Assembly (NCBI GenBank): GCA_003517965.1
Contig: DOZO01000001.1
Span: forward strand, 22,435-29,825
Reading direction: 5' to 3'
Origin: Desulfobulbaceae bacterium
GTDB taxonomy: Bacteria; Desulfobacterota; Desulfobulbia; Desulfobulbales; Desulfurivibrionaceae
Length of the DNA stretch: 7,391 nucleotides
The position numbers were made by a program, and so were the translations under genes. Below the pieces are notes generated by a model that was not told where the DNA came from, did no database searches, and saw only the letters and a program-made list of their open reading frames with translations. The stretch's first letter is position 1, and every line of letters starts with the position of its first letter. Positions 1 through 6,529 of the stretch are shown here, piece after piece.

Positions 1-134
1 AGCATAACCAGCCAGGTGTAAGTCATGTGCGGAGAAACCAGCTTGGCCAGCAGCGTATCCCCAACCGGACCGTGAGGAACAGGCAACCCGAGATGCTGCA
101 AAATCAGCGAAATAAACAGTATTGGATGTTCCAT
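1..134 (-). CDS. atpB: ATP synthase F0 subunit a, N-terminal part (partial, runs off the window)
   Basis: The first 44 codons of F0 subunit a, the membrane stator subunit that forms the proton (or sodium) half-channels beside the c-ring. The visible protein starts MEHPILFISLILQHLGLP and continues through a short VPHGPVGDT stretch, like the N-terminus of deltaproteobacterial subunit a ahead of its first membrane helix. The catalytic arginine helix lies outside the window. The ATG at 134-132 is preceded by AAGGAGG at 148-154, 13 bases upstream, and by a closer AAGG at 138-141. No other in-frame start is near. It follows atpI by 18 bases and belongs to the same transcription unit. Identification rests on this short N-terminus plus the atpZ-atpI context, which is the usual order ahead of atpB. 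Confidence 0.88.
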   Translation of the reverse strand, partial: MEHPILFISLILQHLGLPVPHGPVGDTLLAKLVSPHMTYTWLVM

Positions 135-152
135 GTACCTTGCGAAGCCTCC

Positions 153-563
153 TTAGCCTTTACAATCTTGTCGAAAAATACTTTTTGCTGCGACCATAAC
201 GGCCAGCCCGATCCCAAAAAGCACAGAGGACAAGCCAACCAGCAAAGCAACGATGTTAACCAGCTGATACCTGACCAGCAGGAAGAGCACAACCACAACT
301 ACTGACAGACGAAGATAATACCGGATAAAAAACAACGGCTTGACCGCCCCAAGCGGCCCGCCCAACAACTTAAGCAGATCCCTTTTCAAAAGCAGGAAAC
401 TTAGGTTGGCAATCGCCCCGCCAATAAAAACCGAACGGGCATGCAGAGCTGAATAGCCCAACCAGGCCAGCCCGGTGAGCACCCCCAGCAACAGCCAGCT
501 GAAAACCATGACCTTGCCCAGCGATACCTCATCCGGTGATGCCGAAGAAACATTGACCACCAT
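153..563 (-). CDS. atpI: ATP synthase subunit I (AtpI-like membrane protein)
   Basis: A 136-residue integral membrane protein of the ATP synthase I chain family. Four hydrophobic segments are visible at about residues 17-37, 43-60, 77-97 and 101-127. Before the third is the arginine-containing stretch FFIRYYLRL (78-86), typical of the family. Known members are accessory proteins of F-type ATP synthase, implicated in c-ring assembly and, together with AtpZ, in divalent cation movement; they are not part of the finished enzyme. The ATG at 563-561 shares one base with the atpZ stop (TGATG), and AAGGA lies six bases upstream, so translational coupling to atpZ is likely. Length, order and topology fit, though sequence conservation in this family is low. 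The gene name rests on both topology and context. Confidence 0.85.
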   Translation of the reverse strand: MVVNVSSASPDEVSLGKVMVFSWLLLGVLTGLAWLGYSALHARSVFIGGAIANLSFLLLKRDLLKLLGGPLGAVKPLFFIRYYLRLSVVVVVLFLLVRYQLVNIVALLVGLSSVLFGIGLAVMVAAKSIFRQDCKG

Positions 564-787
564 CAGAGATCCTTGCGCCTGGCCATGTCATAGAGGTTTC
601 TGAAGGCCGCCGCCACCCCAAACCCAAGAAAAATCAGGGTCAGCCAAGGTGAGGTTCTACCGTCAAACACCTTATGATCCAGATAATAACCGATACCGAC
701 TCCGATAAAAATAGAGAAGGCCATGGCCATGCCAACGGTGCTGAATTGAGCCAGCAGCCGAAGTGTATCCTTTCGATTATCAGACAT
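563..787 (-). CDS. atpZ: AtpZ/AtpI family small membrane protein of the ATP synthase operon
   Basis: A 74-residue protein with two predicted membrane helices (about 13-35 and 48-63) in a hairpin. The first helix ends in GVGIGYYLD (29-37), the glycine-rich signature of the AtpZ (ATPase gene 1) family. The second ends in FRNLYDMARRKDL, a basic tail expected on the cytoplasmic side. In alkaliphilic Bacillus, AtpZ works with AtpI in Mg2+/Ca2+ handling for the ATP synthase; a similar role here is inference. I chose the ATG at 787-785, with AGGGA six bases upstream, over an upstream in-frame TTG at 817 that would add ten residues. The gene overlaps atpI by one base at its end and a possible small ORF by eight bases at its start. 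Confidence 0.87.
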   Translation of the reverse strand: MSDNRKDTLRLLAQFSTVGMAMAFSIFIGVGIGYYLDHKVFDGRTSPWLTLIFLGFGVAAAFRNLYDMARRKDL

Positions 788-854
788 CTTCAGTCCCTGT
801 CGCACTGCCAGGAGCAAAAATCCAGCGAATTACGACCGATAGGATTCCTATCAT
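780..854 (-). CDS. possible 24-residue small ORF between hemL and atpZ
   Basis: An ATG at 854-852 has a strong GAGGAG (860-865) five bases upstream and opens 24 codons. The peptide begins MIGILSVVIRWIFAPG, a short hydrophobic segment followed by a basic residue, and ends in the acidic TGTEDV. Its TGA (782-780) lies inside the second and third codons of atpZ, so ribosomes finishing it would stop right at the atpZ start. It fills most of the 97-base gap between hemL and atpZ. It could be a real small membrane peptide of the ATP synthase operon, a leader that couples translation into atpZ, or chance. I do not recognise the sequence. The strong ribosome-binding site and the overlap are the only evidence. 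Confidence 0.4.
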   Translation of the reverse strand: MIGILSVVIRWIFAPGSATGTEDV

Positions 855-884
855 GGCATCTCCTCAAAGTCAACGTCTTTTCTC

Positions 885-2177
885 TCATCCGGCCAACTTT
901 TTGAATGAGCATTCAGTTTTCTCCAGTGCCATGCTCAGCTCGGCGTCGCTCTGGGCGGCGGAGATAAAAAGAGCCTCGAACTGGGCGGGCGCCAGCCAGA
1001 TACCCTCGGCCAGCATCTGCCGGAAATGCTGGCCGTATCGGGCCGTATCCGCCTGCATGGCGGTCTCATAATCGACCACCGGCCCGGCAGTAAAGAAAAC
1101 GGTCATCATGGAGCCCACCCGATTAAGGGTAGTCTGTCCGGGAAGGTATTTCTCCCCCAGCTCGTTCAACCCTTGGGCAAAGCGAGACGCCTTATCCTCC
1201 AGTGCGGCATAAAAGCCTGGTTGCGCCAATTGGCGCATAGTGGCGGCTCCCGCCGCCATGGCCAGAGGATTGCCGGATAGAGTTCCGGCCTGATATACCG
1301 GGCCAACCGGGGAAATCATATCCATGATTTCCCTTTTACCGCCGTAGGCGCCAACCGGCAAACCGCCGCCGATGATCTTGCCAAGGCAGGTAAGATCAGG
1401 CAGAACCCCATAATATTCCTGCGCTCCGCCCAGGGACAACCGCAGGCCGGTGATCACCTCGTCGAAGATCAGGACAATGCCCAGCTCAGCGGTCAGGGCG
1501 CGCAACTTTTGCAGAAATCCTGGCTGCGGGGCGACAACCCCCATGTTCCCAGCAACTGCCTCGATGATCACGCAGGCAATGTCCAGTTTTTCATCACGCA
1601 GGGTCTTTTCCAGAATCTCTGGATCATTGTAAGGAATGGACATGGTATTTCTGACAATATCCTCCGGCACTCCGGGACTGCCGGGGATCCCCAGGGTGAT
1701 GACTCCGGAGCCTGCCTTGACCAGAAAACTGTCTGCATGCCCATGGTAACAGCCGTCAAACTTCACCACCAGCTTGCGGCCGGTGTAACCCCGGGCCAGC
1801 CGGATGGCGCTCATGGTCGCCTCGGTTCCCGAGCTGACGAAACGCACCTTTTCCACCGAGGGCAGGGCCGCGATCACCAGCTCGGCCAGCTCGATCTCCA
1901 GGGGAGAGTTTGCCCCAAAACTGGTGCCGTCCCGCAGGGTTTTTTCAATGGCCTCGACCACCGCCGGATGATTGTGGCCAAGGATCATCGGCCCCCAGGA
2001 GCAGACAAAATCGATAAACTCATTGCCATCCACATCATGAATTTTAGAGCCGGCAGCTCTTTTGACAAAAAGCGGCTCACAGCCCACGGATTTACAGGCC
2101 CGCACCGGGCTGTTCACTCCGCCGGGAATAAGCTGCTGCGCCTTGGCAAACATGGCCTGCGATATATCGGTTTTCAT
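885..2177 (-). CDS. hemL: glutamate-1-semialdehyde 2,1-aminomutase
   Basis: A 430-residue PLP enzyme of the class III aminotransferase fold. It converts glutamate-1-semialdehyde to 5-aminolevulinate, the second dedicated step of the C5 tetrapyrrole pathway, in the cytoplasm. The family start (PGGVNSPVRA, 18-27) is clear. So are the PLP phosphate-binding SSGTEA (115-120), the CYHGHADS segment (143-150), the cofactor-ring aspartate in FDEVITG (D239), the Schiff-base lysine K267 in CLGKIIGGGLP, and AGTLSGNPLAMAAG (297-310). Length matches the family (about 425-430) and no key residue is missing. The ATG at 2177-2175 has AAGGAG nine bases upstream. It is first in the operon behind a strong sigma-70 promoter and is followed closely by the small ORF, atpZ, atpI and atpB. 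Its product feeds haem, sirohaem and cobalamin synthesis, which a respiring anaerobe needs. Confidence 0.97.
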   Translation of the reverse strand: MKTDISQAMFAKAQQLIPGGVNSPVRACKSVGCEPLFVKRAAGSKIHDVDGNEFIDFVCSWGPMILGHNHPAVVEAIEKTLRDGTSFGANSPLEIELAELVIAALPSVEKVRFVSSGTEATMSAIRLARGYTGRKLVVKFDGCYHGHADSFLVKAGSGVITLGIPGSPGVPEDIVRNTMSIPYNDPEILEKTLRDEKLDIACVIIEAVAGNMGVVAPQPGFLQKLRALTAELGIVLIFDEVITGLRLSLGGAQEYYGVLPDLTCLGKIIGGGLPVGAYGGKREIMDMISPVGPVYQAGTLSGNPLAMAAGAATMRQLAQPGFYAALEDKASRFAQGLNELGEKYLPGQTTLNRVGSMMTVFFTAGPVVDYETAMQADTARYGQHFRQMLAEGIWLAPAQFEALFISAAQSDAELSMALEKTECSFKKLAG

Positions 2178-2228
2178 ACTCCTGGTCTCCTTGCCTTCTC
2201 AATCATTGTTGAACTCACAAAAGCGGAA

Positions 2229-2257
2229 AATATAGCAGGCTGTCTTCACGCTGTCAA
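2229..2257 (-). promoter_or_regulatory. sigma-70 promoter for hemL and the atp genes behind it
   Basis: On the minus strand a perfect -35 TTGACA (2252-2257) is separated by exactly 17 bases from the -10 TATATT (2229-2234), one base off TATAAT. The predicted start near 2222 gives a leader of about 45 bases before the hemL ATG. No promoter of similar quality is visible between hemL and atpB, so this one probably serves the whole unit. Confidence 0.75.
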
Positions 2258-2326
2258 AATTCTTTCAAGGAAAACACTGCCTCCCCCACTCTCCCAAAAA
2301 ACACTTTTTCCCCAAGATCCTTTCTC

Positions 2327-2359
2327 TTGACATGGCAAAGCAGTTCATAGCAATATAAA
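2327..2359 (+). promoter_or_regulatory. possible sigma-70 promoter for the two unknown plus-strand genes
   Basis: A perfect TTGACA lies at 2327-2332, 84 bases before the first plus-strand gene. The -10 is poor: CAATAT (2351-2356) at 18-base spacing matches only three positions, and the better TATAAA (2354-2359) sits 21 bases away. The 2178-2416 intergenic region must hold divergent promoters. The hemL one is clear, and this is the best candidate for the other side. Confidence 0.35.
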
Positions 2360-2416
2360 TCAAGAAGCAATCAGTCGAGTGACTCTTTTACTAACCGGAC
2401 TAAAACAGGAGACCAC

Positions 2417-2857
2417 ATGGAAATACATGACCCGAATCTGCACCTGAAACTTATGGAGATGTGTGACTGTTATCTTGGCACCGATTATGCCGCCACCATT
2501 CAGCAGGTGGCAGATACCCCTTCCAAAGATCTCCAGGAGGACGCCTTCCGTTATCTGGCCCTCGCCATTCTCCTCACCCTTACCGAAAAAGCCTTACAGC
2601 TTGCCCTCAAACGGAAACATGACAAGATTACCGTCACCATCAAGCATGATGCTGAAAAAATCGCCCTGCGCCCGCCAACCCGGCCTGTTTTCGACAAGAT
2701 CATCGCCATTATGCGCGGCATCCTCCATCTTGATGAAGACAAAGGAAGCCTGCAACTGACCCTTGGCCTTAAAAATGACCAGATCGAGGTCCAGGTGAAA
2801 ATCGAACGCACGCCGGACAAGGAAACCCTCAAGATAAAATTTCCCGATCTGACTTGA
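2417..2857 (+). CDS. conserved-looking hypothetical protein, 146 residues
   Basis: I do not recognise a named family. The protein is soluble-looking, with no signal peptide. The N-terminal half is helical and starts MEIHDPNLHLKLMEMCDCYL, with a Cys-Asp-Cys pair (C16, C18). A leucine/alanine-rich amphipathic helix spans about 44-65 and ends in KRKHDK. The C-terminal half alternates like beta strands (ITVTIKHD, SLQLTLGL, QIEVQVKIER, LKIKFPDL), with a helix at 91-104 between the first and second strands. AGGAG at 2407-2411, five bases before the ATG, fixes the start. It is the first gene of a likely two-gene operon, 75 bases before the next start, and is divergent from hemL. Codon use looks native. 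It may be restricted to this bacterial group. Function is unknown; a helix-plus-beta fold is inferred only from residue patterning. Confidence 0.85.
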   Translation: MEIHDPNLHLKLMEMCDCYLGTDYAATIQQVADTPSKDLQEDAFRYLALAILLTLTEKALQLALKRKHDKITVTIKHDAEKIALRPPTRPVFDKIIAIMRGILHLDEDKGSLQLTLGLKNDQIEVQVKIERTPDKETLKIKFPDLT

Positions 2858-2894
2858 TCACTGCGACCAAACCAGGCCGATTTTAAAAACCAAA

Positions 2895-2914
2895 ACCTGT
2901 GCCTTCCGACAGGT
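2895..2914 (+). other. short hairpin just ahead of a ribosome-binding site
   Basis: ACCTGT (2895-2900) and ACAGGT (2909-2914) form a perfect six-pair stem with an eight-base loop. It ends two bases before the AGGGGAGG ribosome-binding site of the second unknown gene. It could tune translation of that gene, be a small operator, or be chance. No run of U follows, so it is not a terminator. Confidence 0.3.
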
Positions 2915-2932
2915 CAGGGGAGGATGTTGCCC

Positions 2933-3418
2933 ATGACGCTTGAAAGCAAACTGATTCCCATTTTGCGCGAGGGAGTCGAGATCGTGAAAATGATCTCTTT
3001 TAAAAAAATAAAAGAAGCGCTGGCCAAGCAACACCCAGAGCGGGAGGCCGCCTTCATCGCCAAACTTTCCGGAGCGCTGGTCAATACGATCTTCGGCGCT
3101 CCGGCCTATGAAGAGCCATTCGCCATCTTCGCCCGGAATCACGCCAACCTCATTGCCCACGAACAGGCCAAGGTCGGAGCCATGCTTGCGGAGCTGCGAA
3201 TTCCTCTCACCGACGCCCTCCGCATCCAGGCCCTGTGTGACCACCAGGAGGGCCAGGACAGCACCGCCACCCTCCAGCAGGCACAAGACCAGGGAATTCT
3301 TCTGGCTGACCGTGATCTGCCGCTGCCCCACAGCTTCATCGAGTTGGTTCGCCATCTGGGCAGCGCCTTTGGCCTTTTGCTACGGCCCCTGCCCAACAAC
3401 GATTGGGCACCGTCTTAA
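2933..3418 (+). CDS. hypothetical protein, 161 residues
   Basis: I do not recognise a family. The protein is predicted to be cytoplasmic and mostly helical, with no membrane segment or signal peptide. It starts MTLESKLIPILREGVEIVKM, has a basic helix (KKIKEALAKQHPEREAAF, 24-41), then an Ala/Leu-rich middle (42-106) and a proline-containing C-terminus (LPLPHSFIELVRHLG, 129-143). The ATG at 2933 is chosen because AGGGGAGG (2916-2923) sits nine bases upstream. An ATG at 2924 abuts that site directly and would add only three residues. It follows the 146-residue gene with no terminator between them, so co-transcription is likely. Its stop lies 12 bases from the stop of the convergent response-regulator gene. 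There is no visible link to the two-component system beyond adjacency. Confidence 0.83.
   Translation: MTLESKLIPILREGVEIVKMISFKKIKEALAKQHPEREAAFIAKLSGALVNTIFGAPAYEEPFAIFARNHANLIAHEQAKVGAMLAELRIPLTDALRIQALCDHQEGQDSTATLQQAQDQGILLADRDLPLPHSFIELVRHLGSAFGLLLRPLPNNDWAPS
3390..3409 (+). other. seven-pair inverted repeat at the end of the second unknown gene
   Basis: TGCCCAA (3390-3396) and TTGGGCA (3403-3409) pair perfectly around a six-base loop, inside the last codons of the 161-residue gene. No U run follows on either strand, so alone it is a weak terminator. With the hairpin at 3427-3443 it makes the convergent junction highly structured, which could stop transcription from both sides or protect the 3' ends. 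Confidence 0.35.
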
Positions 3419-3443
3419 AAAAGGTTGCGCTCAGCCTGAGTGC
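3417..3443 (-). terminator. probable intrinsic terminator of the two-component operon, overlapping the regulator stop codon
   Basis: Read on the minus strand, GCACTCAG (3436-3443) and CTGAGCGC (3427-3434) pair with one wobble. Four bases later comes a run of six T (3417-3422). The stem includes the regulator's TGA (3433-3431), so the terminator is built partly from the last codons. The one-base nominal loop means the tip must open, and the four-base gap before the T run makes it imperfect. On the plus strand the same stem is followed by a weak TCGTATTTC stretch. Confidence 0.5.
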
Positions 3444-4798
3444 TCGTATTTCTTGATCTTGCGCCAGAGAGAAACCCGGTCGATGCCCAGCGACTGGGCG
3501 GCCAGACTCTTGTTGTCCCCAAGCTCCTTTAACACCCATTCGATATAGGCTCGTTCCTGATCGGCAAGGCTCGGGATGCCGCCGCTTTTCCGACGGAAGG
3601 TCTGAAAACAGGTACCGCGCAGGTCTTCCGGCAGATGCCCGACCTCAATAGTGTCACCACTGGCCAGAGCCACCCCCCGTTCGATGATGTTTTCCAACTC
3701 CCGAACATTGCCGGGAAAATCGTAGCGCAGCAGAATATCCACCACCTCCGGTTCGATGTTGCGCACCTCCTTATGCATCAACACCCCGTATTTCCTGATA
3801 AAATGCTGAATCAACAGAGGCAGGTCATCCTTGCGCTCGGCCAGGGGAGGGATCTGCAGCGCAACCACATTGATCCTGAAAAAAAGATCCTGTCGGAATT
3901 TACCCAGCTTCACCTCCTCCGCCAGATTTCGATTGGTGGCAGCGAGAAAACGCACATTAACCTTGATCGGCGCAACCCCGCCCAAATGCAGTACCTCTTT
4001 TTCCTGAATCACCCTAAGGAGCTTTACCTGCATAGATGGTGACATCTCGGTGATCTCATCCAGAAAAAGGGTGCCGCCATCGGCCATTTCCACCAGCCCC
4101 TTCTTCATTTCCACCGCCCCGGTAAAGGCCCCCTTCTCGTGGCCAAAAAGTTCATTGGCCAGCAAATCCTCCTGAAAGGCCCCGCAATTGACAGAGAATA
4201 ATGGGCCGTTCCGCCGGTTGCTGCAGGCATGAACAAATCTGGCCAGCAGCTCCTTGCCGGTGCCAGACTCCCCGCAAATCACCACATTGCTGTCCGAAGT
4301 TGCCACCTGTCCAGCCATGGCCAGCAGTTTTTTCATCCCTGAGTTATCGGTGATAATCCGGGCCTCTCCCTGAAAGGTCTTGAGATGTTCCCGCAACCTG
4401 CTGTTTTCCCGCTTGAGTCTGGTTTTCTCCAGGGCTTCCCCCACCACCTTGCGAACCTCATCCAGTTTGTATGGCTTGGCAATATAATGATAGGCCCCGG
4501 CCTTCATGGCCTCGATGGCGGAATCCACCGTAGCGTAGCCGGTAATCATGATCACCTCGGTATCTGGATACAGCTCCCTGGTGCGCTTTAAAATCTGCAT
4601 GCCGCCGACCTTTTCCATCTTCAGGTCGGTAAGGACAAGGTCGAAAATATTCTCCTCCAGCAGATGCAGGGCTCGGGTACCGCTCTGAGAGGTAGTGACC
4701 TCATAGCCCTCTTTCTTCAAAACATGCCTGAGGTTGTGCAGGGCTATTTCCTCATCGTCAACAATCAATATCTTTGCGGCTTCGTTATTCATCGACAT
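3431..4798 (-). CDS. NtrC-type sigma-54-dependent response regulator
   Basis: A 455-residue three-domain activator. The receiver (about 8-123) has the acidic pair D14/D15, the phosphoacceptor D58 in LTDLKM, T86 and K108 (AKPY). The AAA+ domain (about 148-385) has Walker A GESGTGKE (176-183), the sigma-54-contacting GAFTGA loop (223-228), Walker B GTLFLDE (242-248), arginine-finger candidates in FRQDLFFR, and GNVRELEN (363-370). The C-terminal Fis-type helix-turn-helix spans about 428-451 (AAQSLGIDRVSLWRK). All catalytic motifs are intact. The start at 4798 is preferred because AAGGGG lies just upstream and residues before it look non-coding; an ATG two codons later is also possible. It follows the kinase by eight bases, with the ribosome-binding site overlapping the kinase TAA. 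Phosphorylation by that kinase should drive sigma-54 open-complex formation, most plausibly at 6514-6529. No ortholog name is assigned. Confidence 0.96.
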   Translation of the reverse strand: MSMNNEAAKILIVDDEEIALHNLRHVLKKEGYEVTTSQSGTRALHLLEENIFDLVLTDLKMEKVGGMQILKRTRELYPDTEVIMITGYATVDSAIEAMKAGAYHYIAKPYKLDEVRKVVGEALEKTRLKRENSRLREHLKTFQGEARIITDNSGMKKLLAMAGQVATSDSNVVICGESGTGKELLARFVHACSNRRNGPLFSVNCGAFQEDLLANELFGHEKGAFTGAVEMKKGLVEMADGGTLFLDEITEMSPSMQVKLLRVIQEKEVLHLGGVAPIKVNVRFLAATNRNLAEEVKLGKFRQDLFFRINVVALQIPPLAERKDDLPLLIQHFIRKYGVLMHKEVRNIEPEVVDILLRYDFPGNVRELENIIERGVALASGDTIEVGHLPEDLRGTCFQTFRRKSGGIPSLADQERAYIEWVLKELGDNKSLAAQSLGIDRVSLWRKIKKYEHSG

Positions 4799-4806
4799 GT
4801 TTCCCC

Positions 4807-6249
4807 TTACGCTGCCGGTAGCCAGATAATGAAGGTAGTCCCAAGACCTGGCCTGCTTTCCACATTTATGGCCCCTCCATGCCACTCGATTATGTCATGA
4901 GCAATAAACAGCCCGAGACCAGAACCCTTGCCCACGTCCTTGGTGGTGAAAAAGGGATCAAAGATCCGGTTGACATGTTCCGCATCGATCCCCGGCCCGT
5001 CATCCTCAATGATGATTTCCACCTCGTCCAGCCCGGTGCCGCAGCCCGTGCCAAGGGCGGAAACCCAGATATGCCCGTGGCCCTGCACCGCGTCGATCCC
5101 GTTCTTGATCAGGTTGAGCAGAACCTGCTGCATCCGCTGTTTATCCACGATGATGGAGAGATCCTCCGGAATGTCCACGGCGATAACCACTTCGCTGGGC
5201 GCGTGCCCCCGGATGAGCAGGATGGTTTCCTCCACCAGCTTCTTGAGGAGCAGCTTCTCCTTTTTAAATTCCTTGATCCGGGAAAATTCCAGCAGGGTGC
5301 GGACGATATCACGGGCCTTGTCCGCCTGGGTCTCGATCTGGCCGATGAGGCTCTGCTTGAACTCCACATTGTCCTCGGCAATCTCCTCGCCCAAAATCTG
5401 GGCCGAGGTGGAAATATTGGAGAGGGGATTATTCAGCTCATGGGCCACCCCGGAGAGCAGGGTGCCCAGCGCCGCCAGCTTCTCCGATTGCACCAGCTGA
5501 TGCTGGCGCACCTGCAATTCTTTGGTCATCCGGTTGAAGGCCGTGAGCAGCGAACGAATCTCCTGCTCCCCTTCGCCCACCGCGATCTCGACAAAATCGC
5601 CCTGGGAAATCCTCTTGGTGTATCCCTCGAGAAGCTTCAGGGAATTCACCACCTTCCTTCCCAGCAGGGCGGCGATGGTCAGGGCGGAAACAAACAGGCA
5701 GACCATGGAGGCAAGAAGAATCTTCCGGGTCGTTTTCAGAAGAGTTTTGATTTTCCTCTTTACGGCATCCCTGGTTCTCTCCCCGAACTCTGTCAACTCC
5801 TTTCCCGAAGAGCGGAGCTGCTCCTCCAGCGTTTCCTGGGTCCGGCCGCCGCCCGAGTACTCCGTTCCAGAGGCAATATTCAGATAATAGGCGTGAAGGC
5901 GGTCCATTTGCCCGTTATAGGCCTCGATCACCTTTCCCAACTGCTCCAGCTCCGCGCCGGAAACCGCCAAACGCAAGGCCGGCGCATTGTTGACGAAGAG
6001 TTCCCGGATTTTCTCCCAGTAGAGCTGATTTTCCTCAAAATCCTTTTCCTGCAGGTAGAGAAAATAATTCTTCTCAAACCTGCGCAGCTCAAGGGTCGTA
6101 TTAAAAAAATCCTCAATAACCTCGCCGAAGGCAACCTGCTCTTCCACCCGCTTGACAATGCCATAGGTCAAAACGGCGGAGCCCACCATGAGGAGGAGCA
6201 ACAGGTAGAAGCCATAGGTGATCTTCTTGCGTATGCCGAGATGGAACAT
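4807..6249 (-). CDS. membrane sensor histidine kinase, partner of the sigma-54 regulator
   Basis: A 480-residue transmembrane kinase. TM1 is about 11-33. The extracytoplasmic sensor, about 34-175, is rich in Glu, Leu and Arg and looks like an all-helical bundle, broken by a Gly-rich turn (SGGGRT, 132-137). TM2 is about 176-197, then HAMP about 198-250. The HisKA helix carries H270 in GVAHELNNPLSNI. The ATPase domain has the N box (N379/N383), G1 DDGPG (416-420), F box FDPFFTTK (430-437) and G2 GKGSGLGL (440-447). All motifs are intact, so it should autophosphorylate and pass phosphate to D58 of the next gene's product. The ATG at 6249-6247, with AAGGAAGG six bases upstream, places TM1 correctly; a start at 6360 would add 37 residues unlike a kinase N-terminus. 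There is no PAS or GAF domain. The ligand is unknown; the sensor may be CHASE3-like, but that is a guess. Confidence 0.96.
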   Translation of the reverse strand: MFHLGIRKKITYGFYLLLLLMVGSAVLTYGIVKRVEEQVAFGEVIEDFFNTTLELRRFEKNYFLYLQEKDFEENQLYWEKIRELFVNNAPALRLAVSGAELEQLGKVIEAYNGQMDRLHAYYLNIASGTEYSGGGRTQETLEEQLRSSGKELTEFGERTRDAVKRKIKTLLKTTRKILLASMVCLFVSALTIAALLGRKVVNSLKLLEGYTKRISQGDFVEIAVGEGEQEIRSLLTAFNRMTKELQVRQHQLVQSEKLAALGTLLSGVAHELNNPLSNISTSAQILGEEIAEDNVEFKQSLIGQIETQADKARDIVRTLLEFSRIKEFKKEKLLLKKLVEETILLIRGHAPSEVVIAVDIPEDLSIIVDKQRMQQVLLNLIKNGIDAVQGHGHIWVSALGTGCGTGLDEVEIIIEDDGPGIDAEHVNRIFDPFFTTKDVGKGSGLGLFIAHDIIEWHGGAINVESRPGLGTTFIIWLPAA

Positions 6250-6490
6250 GTCCCGCCTTCCTTTGCCGCGAGGGCACCGATTCCCCTCACCGATTTGCTG
6301 TTCGAAAGCACCATAACCCCGCTGAAAAACAAAGTCCAGAGGTTGCATTTGGCAACACATGATTCCTCATTGCAACACCAACTTATCTTTTCGATTTTAT
6401 TGACTATTATTTTTTTACCAAGCATAGCGTTGCAAAAACGAAACGCCACCCCCTCGCTCCAGAAAACAAGGCAACATCCTGAAATAACAT

Positions 6491-6503
6491 CATAAAACTG
6501 ATT
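6491..6503 (-). promoter_or_regulatory. possible IHF site
   Basis: The minus strand reads AATCAGTTTTATG, matching the IHF consensus WATCARNNNNTTR at all defined positions but one. It lies 10 bases upstream of the -24 element, between the repeat cluster and the promoter, where IHF bends DNA in many sigma-54 systems. It is somewhat closer to the promoter than usual, and IHF sites are easily matched in AT-rich DNA. Confidence 0.35.
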
Positions 6504-6513
6504 GGTTAGGGCC

Positions 6514-6529
6514 TGGCACGCTTGTTGCT
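6514..6529 (+). promoter_or_regulatory. sigma-54 (RpoN) -24/-12 promoter
   Basis: TGGCACG (6514-6520), four bases, then TTGCT (6525-6529) matches the sigma-54 consensus TGGCACGNNNNTTGCW at every defined position. The GG and GC dinucleotides are separated by the required ten bases. The predicted start is near 6540, giving a leader of about 57 bases before the small-protein ATG at 6597. A sigma-54 activator gene lies on the other side of the same intergenic region. Confidence 0.9.

Noticed and set aside
1509..2330. A 273-codon open frame on the plus strand opposite hemL
   Set aside because: It is the complement of a clear hemL gene, has no family signature, and extends through the hemL promoter.
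2371..2385. A short inverted repeat (AGTC-N4-GACT) upstream of the 146-residue gene
   Set aside because: A four-pair stem is too short to separate from chance, and there is no second copy to support an operator.
6250..6360. A 37-residue N-terminal extension of the kinase from position 6360
   Set aside because: The extension is not membrane- or signal-like. The ATG at 6249 has a good ribosome-binding site and places the first membrane helix near the N-terminus as expected.
6400..6428. A possible plus-strand sigma-70 promoter, TTGACT-N17-CATAGC
   Set aside because: The -10 matches only three of six positions and lies in an AT-rich tract where such matches are expected. The sigma-54 promoter downstream explains the operon better.
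4879..6495. A 538-codon open frame on the plus strand opposite the kinase gene
   Set aside because: It is antisense to a kinase with every catalytic motif intact. Its translation has no recognisable domain and has the His/Leu/Gln-rich look of a complementary-frame shadow. It runs through the kinase leader with no ribosome-binding site that I could see.
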